From positions 310,001 through 374,000 of the forward strand of contig CAWBOI010000006.1 of the NCBI GenBank assembly GCA_963790435.1: a stretch of DNA of 64,000 nucleotides, written 5' to 3'. The translations under genes were made by a program, and so were the position numbers. Below are positions 44,114 to 53,236 of the stretch, in pieces (the stretch's first letter is position 1; each line of letters begins with the position of its first letter). The stretch is from Ilyomonas sp963790435 (GTDB lineage: Bacteria > Bacteroidota > Bacteroidia > Chitinophagales > Chitinophagaceae). A model generated the notes under the pieces. That model saw only the letters and a program-made list of their open reading frames with translations. It ran no database searches and had not been told where the DNA came from.

Positions 44114-45178
44114 TCATGCTCTTCCCATCTCTCTCAAGAAAGAAACATGCGATGCCACTGCCTGGTACATTCGTTTGTATTCAACATACACAACACCATG
44201 TTCAACACAAGCCTGCTTGATGATTTTGGAAATAGCAGGATAATGAATATGAGAAATTTTAGGAAACAAGTGATGTTCAATTTGAAAATTCAATCCGCCT
44301 ACATACCACGAAATCAAACGGTTTCTTGTAGCAAAGTTGGCAGTTGTTTTTAACTGATGAATAGCCCATTCATCCTCCAACTTATGCGTTTTTTCATCAG
44401 GCACCGGGAACTCTGTATGTTCAACAGTATGCGCTAATTGAAACACAATGCTGATGGTGAAGCCAACGCAAACTGTGAAAACAGTATAGCCAATCAGCCA
44501 GTCAATGACACCTACTTTTACAATTGGTAATACTATGAACAAACCATAATGCAGTATTTTAAAACTCCAGAAAGCAATATGGTCTTTGGGGCTCATTTTT
44601 TTTAAAGGAAAATCACCAATTTTCTTTGTAAAATATTTGCGGTAATCGCTCATCATCGTCCAGTACAAATGCAGGAACGCATAAAAAATCCAGAAGTACA
44701 AATGCTGGAAACGATGAATTTTATAACGCTTCTGCGTAGGCGCCATGCGCAAAATTGGTTTTGCATCAATATCATCATCAATGCCATCAATGTTAGCATA
44801 TGCATGATGAATTACATTGTGCTTCATGTTCCACATGAACTGGCTGGCACCCACAAATTCAGCAATGGTAGAAGCGGTTTTGTTTAGCCATTTGTATTTA
44901 CTGAAACTGCCGTGGCTTCCATCGTGCATAATATTAAAACCAATCGCTGCCGTGGTAAAGCCAAGCAAAGCACTTAATGCAATTGCATAAGGCCAGGCTG
45001 GTGTAAAAAACACAAGAGTAGTGTAAGTCGTAATTAGAATCGTTACCAAAATAATTGCTTTCGTAACCAATCGCCAGCCGCCGGTCATTTCCTTTCCGGT
45101 AGTGGCAAAATAATGGTTGATTCTTTTCTTTAGTTCAACGTGAAACGATGGCGTTGTGTTGGCAAACTTGGGAGTCAT
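44114..45178 (-). CDS. Membrane fatty acid desaturase
   Basis: 354 residues with hydrophobic spans (VTILITTYTTLVFFTPAWPY, ALSALLGFTTAAIGFNIMHD). The three His boxes are present: HDGSHGSF, HNVIHHAYANIDG and FQIEHHLFPKISHIHY. QIEHH instead of HXXHH suits front-end (delta-5/6-like) or linoleoyl-CoA desaturase-type enzymes. It introduces a double bond in an acyl chain. The gene stands alone, next to the MITE-like element. Confidence 0.92.
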   Translation of the reverse strand: MTPKFANTTPSFHVELKKRINHYFATTGKEMTGGWRLVTKAIILVTILITTYTTLVFFTPAWPYAIALSALLGFTTAAIGFNIMHDGSHGSFSKYKWLNKTASTIAEFVGASQFMWNMKHNVIHHAYANIDGIDDDIDAKPILRMAPTQKRYKIHRFQHLYFWIFYAFLHLYWTMMSDYRKYFTKKIGDFPLKKMSPKDHIAFWSFKILHYGLFIVLPIVKVGVIDWLIGYTVFTVCVGFTISIVFQLAHTVEHTEFPVPDEKTHKLEDEWAIHQLKTTANFATRNRLISWYVGGLNFQIEHHLFPKISHIHYPAISKIIKQACVEHGVVYVEYKRMYQAVASHVSFLREMGRA

Positions 45179-45226
45179 TTTGTAATGCGGTGCTTTATAG
45201 TTGGAACAATAAGTTGTGATGAAAAA

Positions 45227-45955
45227 CTAAGTAACGTTTTGAATGATGTTATCAAAAGAGGCAATGCCAATCATTTTTTGTGTAATGTAACCTTCGGCAA
45301 AGGTAACTCCGATGCGCTTGCCAAACATCAACGCGCGGGCTTTGATAACATCTAAAAAATCGGGCGTTGAGATATACGTAGATGGCTCTTTTGTATCCGT
45401 TGCGTTAAACTGTGTTGTGTAGCACAGAACCGCTTTCATCTTCTGCTCAAAATAGGGCGAAATATCATATACAAAATCCGGCTTTAAATACCGGTCTTGT
45501 ATGTAATGAAACACATTGGCAGGTCGCCAGTGCTCTTGTAATTCACCGTTTGTTTTTGTCTCTATTTTTCTCAATCCTGAAAGAAAAGCTGCATCCGAAA
45601 TCAGCTTTGCACTTCTGCCATGATCGGGGTGCCTGTCTTCGGGTGCGCTGCACAAAACAACAGTTGGCTGGTATTTGCGAATGGCAACAATTACCTTGTT
45701 AAGATTCTCTTCGTCATTTTGAAAAAAGCCATCTTTCATATCGAGATTTTCGCGAACAGAAACGCCCAGCACTTTTCCTGCATTCAATGCTTCTTCCGTT
45801 CTGATTTCGGCAGAACCCCGTGTGCCCAGTTCGCCGCGTGTTAAATCAACCACGGCTACTTTTTTACCTTCTGCGATGGCTGCTATCAGTGTGCCGCCGC
45901 AGCCCAATTCCAAATCATCCGGGTGAACACCAAACGCAAGAATATCCACTTTCAT
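45227..45955 (-). CDS. bshB1: Bacillithiol biosynthesis deacetylase BshB1
   Basis: 242 residues; start MKVDILAF chosen at 45955, three codons after another ATG. LmbE/PIG-L fold motif FGVHPDDLELGCGGTLIAAI with zinc ligands HPDD, then RGELGTRGSAEIRTEEALNA and CSAPEDRHPDHGRSAKLISD (third zinc His). It removes the acetyl group of GlcNAc-malate in bacillithiol synthesis. Other bsh genes are not in the window. ETKTNGE carries a dispersed-motif copy (45549-45558). Confidence 0.94.
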   Translation of the reverse strand: MKVDILAFGVHPDDLELGCGGTLIAAIAEGKKVAVVDLTRGELGTRGSAEIRTEEALNAGKVLGVSVRENLDMKDGFFQNDEENLNKVIVAIRKYQPTVVLCSAPEDRHPDHGRSAKLISDAAFLSGLRKIETKTNGELQEHWRPANVFHYIQDRYLKPDFVYDISPYFEQKMKAVLCYTTQFNATDTKEPSTYISTPDFLDVIKARALMFGKRIGVTFAEGYITQKMIGIASFDNIIQNVT

Positions 45956-46152
45956 GTTGTGCAAAAGTAAACGTTCAAGCAGGTGTAAAACTGATGTTGA
46001 AGGCGAATTAAATTAATATTAGTGTTTGAAAAGAAGAAGTGTAGGCAGGCATCAGAAACACTTTGCATTTTTCTCGCAGATTTTCGCAAATATGTTTGTA
46101 TAGATAGCGCCAATTGCGAGGAATAGTTTTCAAAAAAAGCAACAAAAACAAA

Positions 46153-46782
46153 CTACATCGTTTGCCTTCGCACGCCATACATTCTTTCAACATCCTGAAC
46201 AATGCTTTCCATCGCACGATCGCTGCCTTGCGGGTCGTATTGTTGTTTTAAATTCGAACCAAAAACAACAGCCACTGTTTGCCAGAAGCCAGCCGTAAAG
46301 CCGCCTTTGTATTCGTCAATAATTTCGTAACAGTTGTTGCCGGTTTGCCGGTAAATCAGTTTCATCAATACCTTTCCCTGGTAAACGGAAAGTTGGGTGA
46401 GCTTATCGGCAAATTCTTTTTTCAAATCTTTTTCGCGCGAGCGGATGATTTCACGCCGTTTGTTTTTGTCGGTAACGCCAGCCAGCTTTGCATTGATTTC
46501 GTTCATCACGCGGCTTGCTGTTATTGCGTAAGGATAGGTTACATACACAGCATTGCGCAAACGTGTCCATTCGGCAGCCATACGGCGGCTTTTTGCGGTT
46601 TCTCTGGTGAATAAATAAACGGAAGGTAACCATGAACAAGGTATAGTGTCTCCATTGGCTTCAATGCAAGATTCTACCTTAATGGTATCGTACACGCCAT
46701 GTCCATTTTGCGCGTGCCCTTTTATAGCGCACAACACGCAACACAAAGCCACAATCATCTTACAGAATAATAAACGCCGCAC
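46153..46782 (-). CDS. DUF4294 domain protein, exported
   Basis: 209 residues with an N-terminal signal (FCKMIVALCCVLCAIKGHAQ). The body fits DUF4294, a Bacteroidota family: GDTIPCSWLPSVYLFTRETA, RRMAAEWTRLRNAVYVTYPY and YRQTGNNCYEIIDEYKGGF. The function of the family is unknown. It is upstream of bshB1 on the same strand but with a 200-base gap. A dispersed-motif copy encodes TDKNK (46459-46468) and another lies just after the stop (46143-46152). Confidence 0.88.
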   Translation of the reverse strand: MRRLLFCKMIVALCCVLCAIKGHAQNGHGVYDTIKVESCIEANGDTIPCSWLPSVYLFTRETAKSRRMAAEWTRLRNAVYVTYPYAITASRVMNEINAKLAGVTDKNKRREIIRSREKDLKKEFADKLTQLSVYQGKVLMKLIYRQTGNNCYEIIDEYKGGFTAGFWQTVAVVFGSNLKQQYDPQGSDRAMESIVQDVERMYGVRRQTM

Positions 46783-47046
46783 TTCGTAAAAGTAATGAGA
46801 TTTTGTTTTGCTGATATTTTAAGGAGGATTATAAAAATGATAAATTGATGTTATGATTGGAAGAAGAAAGATTTGGTTTTGCCCCAATTTTTAGCTCAGG
46901 CATCTTCCTTAACGAGAACGATGCGTTGCAGTAGTACGATTTAATTCATCCGATTGTTCCTTCTAATATATAAAACATGGAGCGAAGTTGTATGATACGC
47001 CGCATTTTTGCCGATTTGATGATCAGCGGCTATCTTTAATATTGTG

Positions 47047-47436
47047 ATGAAAACCTTAACTGTCATTTCAAGAATAGTGCTCGGGGCTATTTACGTCATT
47101 TTCGGGTTAGATTATTTCCTGCATTTTATTCCTTATCAACCGGCTCATACGGGCGCAGCCGCAGCATTTAAAAACGGACTCATGGCAACAGGATATTTAT
47201 ATCCTATGATGAAATGGATTCAGATTGTTGGAGGCTTATCCCTTATCATGAACAGATATGCTCCATTTTCCGCCGTTGTTTTATTTCCTATCAGTCTCAA
47301 TGTGTTTTTGTTTCACACCATTTTAGCTCCGTCTGGTTGGTTTATGGGCGTATTGCTACTCTTCCCCAATTTATTTTTAGGCTACGCTTACCGGAAATAT
47401 TATAGTGGAATGTTTGTACGAAAAGCTGAAGTATAA
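47047..47436 (+). CDS. DoxX-like membrane protein
   Basis: 129 residues from ATG 47047 (a GTG is three bases earlier). About four membrane spans: TVISRIVLGAIYVIFGLDYF, MMKWIQIVGGLSLIMNRYAP, FSAVVLFPISLNVFLFHTIL and GWFMGVLLLFPNLFLGYAY. The layout and the early FGLDYFLHF motif suit the DoxX/DUF417-like family of small membrane proteins, some of which take part in oxidoreductase or thiol-stress complexes. No partner gene is adjacent. The 260-base gap upstream has no gene. Confidence 0.8.
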   Translation: MKTLTVISRIVLGAIYVIFGLDYFLHFIPYQPAHTGAAAAFKNGLMATGYLYPMMKWIQIVGGLSLIMNRYAPFSAVVLFPISLNVFLFHTILAPSGWFMGVLLLFPNLFLGYAYRKYYSGMFVRKAEV

Positions 47437-47618
47437 ACTTGTGAGTGTTGACGTTCGTGTTTGTTTGATACTATCTTACAACGATGAAGCTGTTATGAAG
47501 GCAGAGTGTTTCGCGTTCCATCACAATGAGAACTAAAGCGAATTGGTGTTACTACTTATTGATATTGTCTGTTCAACCCGCTTGCAGCAATAGATTTGTT
47601 GGTGGCGTTGTTTTTTTG

Positions 47619-48404
47619 TTACTCATTTATCAGATTCATTAGCAATTCCCGAAGCATTTTTGCCTTCCCGTTTATTTCGTTGCTTTCAATGTTAGTTACC
47701 GAAAGTATGGGTGAAAGTTTTGGATACAGGTCGGGTTGGTTGAGCCATTTTACAACTTGTTCATTAAGCCATTTATTGTAAGCAATCGGATACGTTTTGT
47801 TTGCAATAAAAAGAGCTTGTAAGTATTCTTGAAACGCCTTATATAAAATGTCAAACGCCTGAAAATAAAGTTCTCTTTTAATAAACAGTGGAATATGGTC
47901 TAAATCATAAAGGCAAGCGTTAGTTACCATTTTTAAACGGTGTAAACGCAAATCATTAGCATAGTATGGAAGCCATTTCTTTTGCAGCTCCTGAAAGTAA
48001 GAACCTGCATTGCCCATGGGTGCCGAATAGCAAATTTGATTTCCGATTTCAATTTCAAAATAGTCGATAGGCTCACCTGCTTCAATGGTTGCGGGTGTAT
48101 AATTTCCATCAATAACGTCTAAATGCAAATGAGCATAAGGTGTTGACTGCTTATATTTTATAACTGTTGGTTGAGCGGCTGAATACGTAAGCCAGGCTGT
48201 GTAGATATTTTTTATTTCATCGGCTGTAGTATTTGGTTTTATCAATATCGCAAAGTCAAGGTCGCTTTCAGGAACTGCTCTTCTACGGGCACAGGAATTT
48301 ACAACTAAAACTGTGTCAACTTTTGAAATGGCTGAGAAGTAATCGCTGATTAATTCAGCCGTGTCTTGATGTAGGCTGGTCGGAAATTTTGGTAGAAGAG
48401 TCAT
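47619..48404 (-). CDS. Nucleotidyltransferase-domain protein (accessory)
   Basis: 261 residues from MTLLPKFPTSLHQDTAEL; an in-frame ATG at 48455 would add 17 polar residues. The nucleotidyltransferase motif appears as NSCARRRAVPESDLDFAI: GS is replaced by NS, but spacing X10 and DLD are right. The C-terminal half (LYFQAFDILYKAFQEYLQAL) is a helical substrate-binding-like domain. It may modify a small molecule or protein, or belong to a resistance or toxin-antitoxin-like function. It is at the edge of the accessory segment that holds the restriction-modification genes. Confidence 0.75.
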   Translation of the reverse strand: MTLLPKFPTSLHQDTAELISDYFSAISKVDTVLVVNSCARRRAVPESDLDFAILIKPNTTADEIKNIYTAWLTYSAAQPTVIKYKQSTPYAHLHLDVIDGNYTPATIEAGEPIDYFEIEIGNQICYSAPMGNAGSYFQELQKKWLPYYANDLRLHRLKMVTNACLYDLDHIPLFIKRELYFQAFDILYKAFQEYLQALFIANKTYPIAYNKWLNEQVVKWLNQPDLYPKLSPILSVTNIESNEINGKAKMLRELLMNLINE

Positions 48405-48842
48405 GTAAGAGGAATTGTGTTGTCTAATACTGCCATTGTAAGATTGCCTGTACACTTGCAGCTAACGAACAGAGTTTAGCGTTTGTGGCGGCATTTCGTA
48501 TTCCGTCTACCGACAACTGAAGCGGAATAAAGAACTAAAAGTACAAAACATATTTACTGCTTTTTGCCGTTGTTGGTGTTCTTCACCAACACGATGTTGT
48601 GTGGAATTTTGCTGGTGAAGAACACTAACAAAGGCGAAAGCCTCCATGTTGTACGTTCATCCTTTGCCTTGGTATATCACCAGAATGTATTTGCCGATGA
48701 AGTTGGGTCTTACCAGAAGCGTTGGAACAGGGCGGCTCTTTTGCGAGGTTGGCATTTGTGTGTCGGCTCTGTGTGCCTTGCAAATGTGCCTGCCTTGGTG
48801 TGGGTTATCTTGGCCCCATAAAACGGTCGCCATTAAAGTGTA
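48405..48842. other. Non-coding gap with hairpin and one copy of a 20-bp direct repeat
   Basis: No credible gene. GTTGGTG/CACCAAC forms a hairpin at 48572-48590, and TTGGTGTTCTTCACCA (from 48573) is repeated in inverted form about 40 bases later with one mismatch. The 20-base repeat GGCTCTTTTGCGAGGTTGGC is at 48734-48753 and recurs at 51391-51410 on the far side of the restriction-modification genes. Codon-like structure is absent on both strands. Confidence 0.7.
48734..48753 (+). repeat. 20-bp direct repeat, left copy, flanking the R-M module
   Basis: GGCTCTTTTGCGAGGTTGGC, identical to 51391-51410. The two copies bracket the restriction gene and the whole methyltransferase gene with little else between. 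This is the layout left by insertion with target duplication or by recombination between repeats. Confidence 0.8.
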
Positions 48843-49739
48843 TCATGTGTTCTGGAAAGTCAACAACCCAAACTTAGTTTCCCAAGCGATGTTTGTCGAA
48901 TGCTTTTTAAATTCTGCAAAGTCAGGAAAGGCTGAAATATAAACTTTACCTGCTTTACAATTTTTGAGCAGTTCTTCTAATTCAATTATTCGCTTTGGAG
49001 AAACTGGTCCGTGTGAAGTAACTGCTTCAATCAGATAAAGCCAATTCTTTTTCTCATCATACAGAACAACGTCGGGAAGTTTGCTGTGTTCATCAATGGG
49101 AATATCCAACTCTTTTAATTTTTTCTTGTCAATGTGCAAATCCTTGTTTGCTGCATCACCCAAATAAAGAACTTCACTTCCGTGTGCAAAACGTGCAGCG
49201 AAATCTTGTACAATTGCAGCTTGCACAACATTGTGTTTTACTGCTGATAATTTCAAAGTCTTGCCACTACTTAATTTTATTGGAATAAGCGTTTGCTCTC
49301 TCTCCTTAAAATACTTTTTAGATAGTTCACCAACTTCGGACTTGAAACGTTCTACTTCTTCTTTCCATGCGTTTGTCCCAAAGGCTTTTATTGCTTCACG
49401 GGCTTCATTCGTTATTGCGTAATGAGCATTCGGACTGTTAACTGGCAAACTTGGATTGTCGGGGTTGTAATCTATTATTCTTGCTTGAATAAATTGATGC
49501 AAAACCTGTCTGCGAAAAGTTTCTCTCGTGTTTGGTGCATATTCTTTGTTGTAAACATCTTTACAAAAAGCCATAATGCCTTTTGAAACCTTCAAACTTG
49601 TTCTTCTTGTTTTGCTCCAACTGTCTCTTGGTTTGATGCCACAAAGAGCCAATAAAGTGTAAGCTGATATTTCGTTTTGTTGTGCAGGTGGAAGTCCTAA
49701 TTCTTTCAGTATTTTTTGTGCGTCATCAATTTTGCCCAT
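48843..49739 (-). CDS. PstI/BsuBI-family type II restriction endonuclease
   Basis: 298 residues. The sequence matches the BsuBI/PstI family, which cuts CTGCAG: an N-terminal helical region (EISAYTLLALCGIKPRDSWS, TRETFRRQVLHQFIQARII), then the nuclease part with LYLGDAANKDL, KLPDVVLYDEKKNWLYLIEA and VTSHGPVSPKR. PDVV and LIEAV are the metal-site residues of the PD-(D/E)XK-like core. The reading frame is intact. Its start overlaps the methyltransferase end by 14 bases, so the two are translated in tandem, methyltransferase first. Local sequence is more AT-rich than most neighbours, suggesting transfer. Confidence 0.9.
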   Translation of the reverse strand: MGKIDDAQKILKELGLPPAQQNEISAYTLLALCGIKPRDSWSKTRRTSLKVSKGIMAFCKDVYNKEYAPNTRETFRRQVLHQFIQARIIDYNPDNPSLPVNSPNAHYAITNEAREAIKAFGTNAWKEEVERFKSEVGELSKKYFKEREQTLIPIKLSSGKTLKLSAVKHNVVQAAIVQDFAARFAHGSEVLYLGDAANKDLHIDKKKLKELDIPIDEHSKLPDVVLYDEKKNWLYLIEAVTSHGPVSPKRIIELEELLKNCKAGKVYISAFPDFAEFKKHSTNIAWETKFGLLTFQNT

Positions 49740-51327
49740 AAGCGAATATATGCTCCAAGTTAAAATAGTCGTTTACAAGATCGTCAACTACAGATTGAGA
49801 GAAGTTGTTAGTTAATATCATTTGGTTGCCAATTTCTTTTATGTCTTCAAGTGGTGGCAAAGGCATTTCTCGTAGTTCGGTTGCACTCACATTTATGTTG
49901 CCATTGAAAGTTCTAAAGTAAGTATCAAATAATTTACTGTTCAATAAAGCTGCAAGTCCTAATATCTCGTTTCTTGCTAAATGTCCTTTTGGTCTGTAGA
50001 TGTAATTCAAATGATTTTCTACGCCAATAAATTCAGCTTGTGAAATGTCAACAAAGTAAGGCGTTGCAACCAGTCTGCTTTTATCATCCTTAGCACTGAA
50101 CCGACGAAGAAAAACATAGCTTTTATTGGATAACAATAATGGTTTAGTTTCTTCGCAATATCGAATGTATTGCGGTTTACCTTTTTTGAATACAGGATAT
50201 TCAAAAGTCATTTGACCTGTATTAATAAGTTGATATAGCGGAACCAAAACATTTGTTCCGTTCTCATATTGTTCGTACAAATATTCTGTTGCTCTGAATG
50301 TGACGACTGGACCAGTTGAAATTTGCATATCGTATTTATGCAGACTGCCACTCCATGATTTAAAAAGCTTTATAACTTTATCTTCCATTTCGTTACTTGG
50401 AAGATGTAAGATTTTTTCTTTAGTATTGAAATCAATTAATTCATTTGCCTGATATTCTTTTTCAGTTGGTTGGTCAAGGTCACTTACTCCATTGGAATGA
50501 GTGAGCAATATTGTAGGCAAATGTCCATTCAGCTTTCGCTTTTTCCCCTTAAGAATTAATGTTTCCTGCAAAACATTATCTCGGTTAAATGCATCCGTTC
50601 GTGAATTGAAAAGATGTATTTATTCAATCTTGACTTCAGTAAAAAATGCTTCTCGGAATACTCTAAAATAATTCCCTGCTGCAAAACTTCTTGGGATAAT
50701 GAAAATGAGTTCTCCGTTATTTTTTAAAAGTTTAGCAGCCGTCATTAAAAAGATTGAATAAATGTTTGGTTGTCCCCAAACGATTGATTTTGCAACAACT
50801 GCTCTTTTATCTTCTTTGCCAATTTTAAAATATGGTGGATTGCAAATTACAATATCGTAAATAGCATTCTTCGGCTCGTAAAAAAGTGTGCTTGATTGCT
50901 CAAAGCAATCTTTGTTTTCTAAAATAAAGTCATTTGTTTCAAAAGTTGATGTGAAATGAATTTTTCTTTGTTGAAGCCATGCATTTAAATAATCAAGCGT
51001 TGCCTGTGTGTATGGAAGAATGTCCTTGTCAGTCTCGTAAACTACAAGTTCAATTTCTTTAATTGCGTCACTTTGTAAAGCGATTGCTTCAATAAGACAA
51101 CTTGATAATATCGCTGTCCCACAACCCGGGTCAAGAATTTTTAGACTGCCCTTAGTTTGCTTAACAAGTCTTGCCATGAAATGAGCAATTTTTGTTGAAG
51201 TAAAAAATTATCCATTGTCTTTTTTATGTTGTGGCGTAACAGTCTTGGCATATAACACACCCAACCTGTCAGCAAAATGACTCGGTAGCTCTTTGTCAAA
51301 AGGTTGAAGATTTATAGCCTGTGTCAT
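49726..51327 (-). pseudogene. PstI/BsuBI-type adenine-N6 DNA methyltransferase with two in-frame TAA codons
   Basis: A 534-codon frame runs from ATG 51327 to 49726, close to the usual length of M.BsuBI-type enzymes. It begins MTQAINLQPFDKELPSHFAD and ends FNLEHIFAYGQN. Motif I is DPGCGTAILSS, and the catalytic motif NPPY is in IVICNPPYFKIG. The first TAA follows KDNG, exactly where the classic GQFFT string needs a Gln (CAA). The second TAA is at 50620-50622 between KIE and IHLFNSRTDAF. Both sides of each stop stay in the same frame. Read literally the gene is dead, but loss of the methyltransferase next to an intact restriction gene should be lethal, so error or readthrough must be considered. 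Confidence 0.87.
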
Positions 51328-51640
51328 GTTAACAAATTTAGTAAAATCGGGTGGGTCTTGCTAATGAATGTTGAGCTGTGGGAAAGTTTTGGCTCTTTTG
51401 CGAGGTTGGCTTTTTGTGCCTTTTTATATTCTTTCAGTTCGTCAATGAAAACAAAAACGTAACAATGCATCTTAGCATTGGCCTAAGTATCTGTTCTCAA
51501 AGGGAAGGATGCGATGCCTCGAAACCTCATGATTTTTACATATTCCCTCTAACACAGAATACTTGAATCGAAAAAATAATTTGCTCTTTCTCAATCAACA
51601 CCACCTTTCCGCGTTGGTGATTTTGGTTCCGGCCATTTAT
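51328..51640. other. Gap of about 310 bases with no gene
   Basis: It holds the right copy of the 20-bp direct repeat at 51391-51410 and a small AATGC/GCATT hairpin at about 51473-51488. I see no open frame with protein-like composition and no tRNA. Confidence 0.6.
51391..51410 (+). repeat. 20-bp direct repeat, right copy, flanking the R-M module
   Basis: GGCTCTTTTGCGAGGTTGGC, identical to 48734-48753 and in the same orientation, 64 bases upstream of the methyltransferase start. The similarity continues loosely a few bases beyond the exact match (TTTGTG and TGTGCC on both sides). Confidence 0.8.
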
Positions 51641-53147
51641 TCAACGCACCGTTTTCTTATTGTAAGGCAACACTATTTTTTCCCTTGATGTTGTTTCCGG
51701 ATCTTCCGAAGCCATGTAAGCAAGAATGGCAGTAAGAACCGCATTGTTTTTTACATCATCAAAAACAATCTTATCGTATGTATCACGGTTGGTGTGCCAT
51801 GTATAAATTCCATACGACCAATCCAAACTGCTCAATGAAAAAGCCGGTGCGCCCGCCGCCACAAAAGAAGCAAAATCACTTCCGCCACCGCCCGGCATAT
51901 CCGGGAAAGCTGGTTTTGATAAATTGCTTTATGGTATCAGGCACGGCACTCAGCCAACGCCCCAAATAATTGTAAGCATTTACAAAACCTTGCCCGGCAA
52001 GATCAGTTACCCTTCCGGTTCCGTTGTCCTGGTTAAAAAGCGCCTGTATGTTTTTTACTATCTCAGGATGATCTTCTACAAACGCTCTTGAGCCATTCAG
52101 GCCTTCTTCTTCACCAGCCCAATGCCCAACCAAAATGGTTCGTTTTGGATTTGGATATATCTTTTTCAAAATGCGCATCGCTTCCAGCATCGTAATGGTT
52201 CCTGTTCCATTGTCAGTTGCGCCGGTAGCGCCATCCCATGAATCCAAATGTGCTGATAACATCACATATTCATTCGGCTTTTCGCTGCCTTTAATTTCTG
52301 CAATCGTATTAAACGTTGGCACCATTCCCGTTTCTTTCGAATCGGCATAAATGCTCACTTTTGGTTTTGCCCCATTTTGGATCAACCGATACAACAAGCT
52401 ATAATCTTCAACCGAAATATCAACCGTTGGAATTCTTTTGGTATTGGCATAAAATATTTTATCTACGCCAAAGCCATTGGACCATGTGTTGGTAATAATA
52501 CCCGCTGCGCCTGCGCTGTCAATGGCTCTTGCCAATTGTTTATTGGTATAGCCTGTGTTGCTAATGCGCTTTTTCCAGGCAGCCATAGAATCGTCTCTTT
52601 CTCTTTTCATGTTTTCAAAAGAAGGTTTGGTAGCGTATTGTTCCCAGTTGTCGTTGGACCTGCCTGTTGGTTGCGGCATTGAAATCATTACTAATTTGCC
52701 CTTTACATTCGGCAGCCATTTTTGAAAAGAAAGACTGTCGGGCGTATTGCCTAACACGATCACTTCAGCTATGATGGTTTTGCCCTTGGTGCTTGGGCTC
52801 CACGCTAATTGTGTGCCTTCTAACGATTTTACCCAGGGCGCAATCATGTCAATGTGCGAGATGCCTCTTTCCCAACCGCGCCATTCGCCCCATTTTTCAT
52901 TCCTGGCATCAACGCCCCAGCTTTTGTATTTCGATACCAGCCAATCGTTGGCTTTTTGCAATTTGGAGGTTCCGATGAGGCGTGGACCAATTTCATCCAT
53001 CAGTTCATGCGCAAACGTTTTCAATTGTGAGTTATCAAATCCTTCTTTCATCATGGCGGCAATAAGAGCGCTATCACCGTATTGCGCTTGTGTGCAAACA
53101 CCTGATAAAATGAGCAAAACAAAAAGCAACGATTTTAATGGTTTCAT
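51641..53147 (-). pseudogene. M28 family metallopeptidase with a frameshift near its C-terminus
   Basis: The main frame starts MKPLKSLLFVLLILSGVCTQ (signal peptide) at 53147. It holds a PA-like domain (AGAAGIITNTWSNGFG) and the M28 zinc ligands: His and Asp in HLDSWDGATGATDNGTGT, Glu pair in GEEEGLNGSRAF, and NQDNGTG. Near 51900 the frame runs out after SFPGYAGRW. The +1 frame continues PDMPGGGGSDFASFVAAGAP and HTNRDTYDKI, which holds the last zinc His. Deleting one C from CCC restores about 502 codons. As it stands the last His is lost. The exact form suggests one extra base in the assembly. Confidence 0.87.
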
Positions 53148-53236
53148 AGATAAAGAATTGAGAGTTTGGTATCGCCTAAAAATGCTCAGCGAAGTAATGA
53201 CAAACAAAACAAAACGATTTACAGATGGCTCTTTTT

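Noticed and set aside
47437..47618. Gene between doxX-like gene and nucleotidyltransferase
   Set aside because: Short frames only, with no protein-like composition; only 180 bases.
48564..48942. Two overlapping plus-strand open frames
   Set aside because: Cys-rich, no family resemblance, one overlaps the restriction gene on the other strand and both lie over a hairpin and direct repeat.
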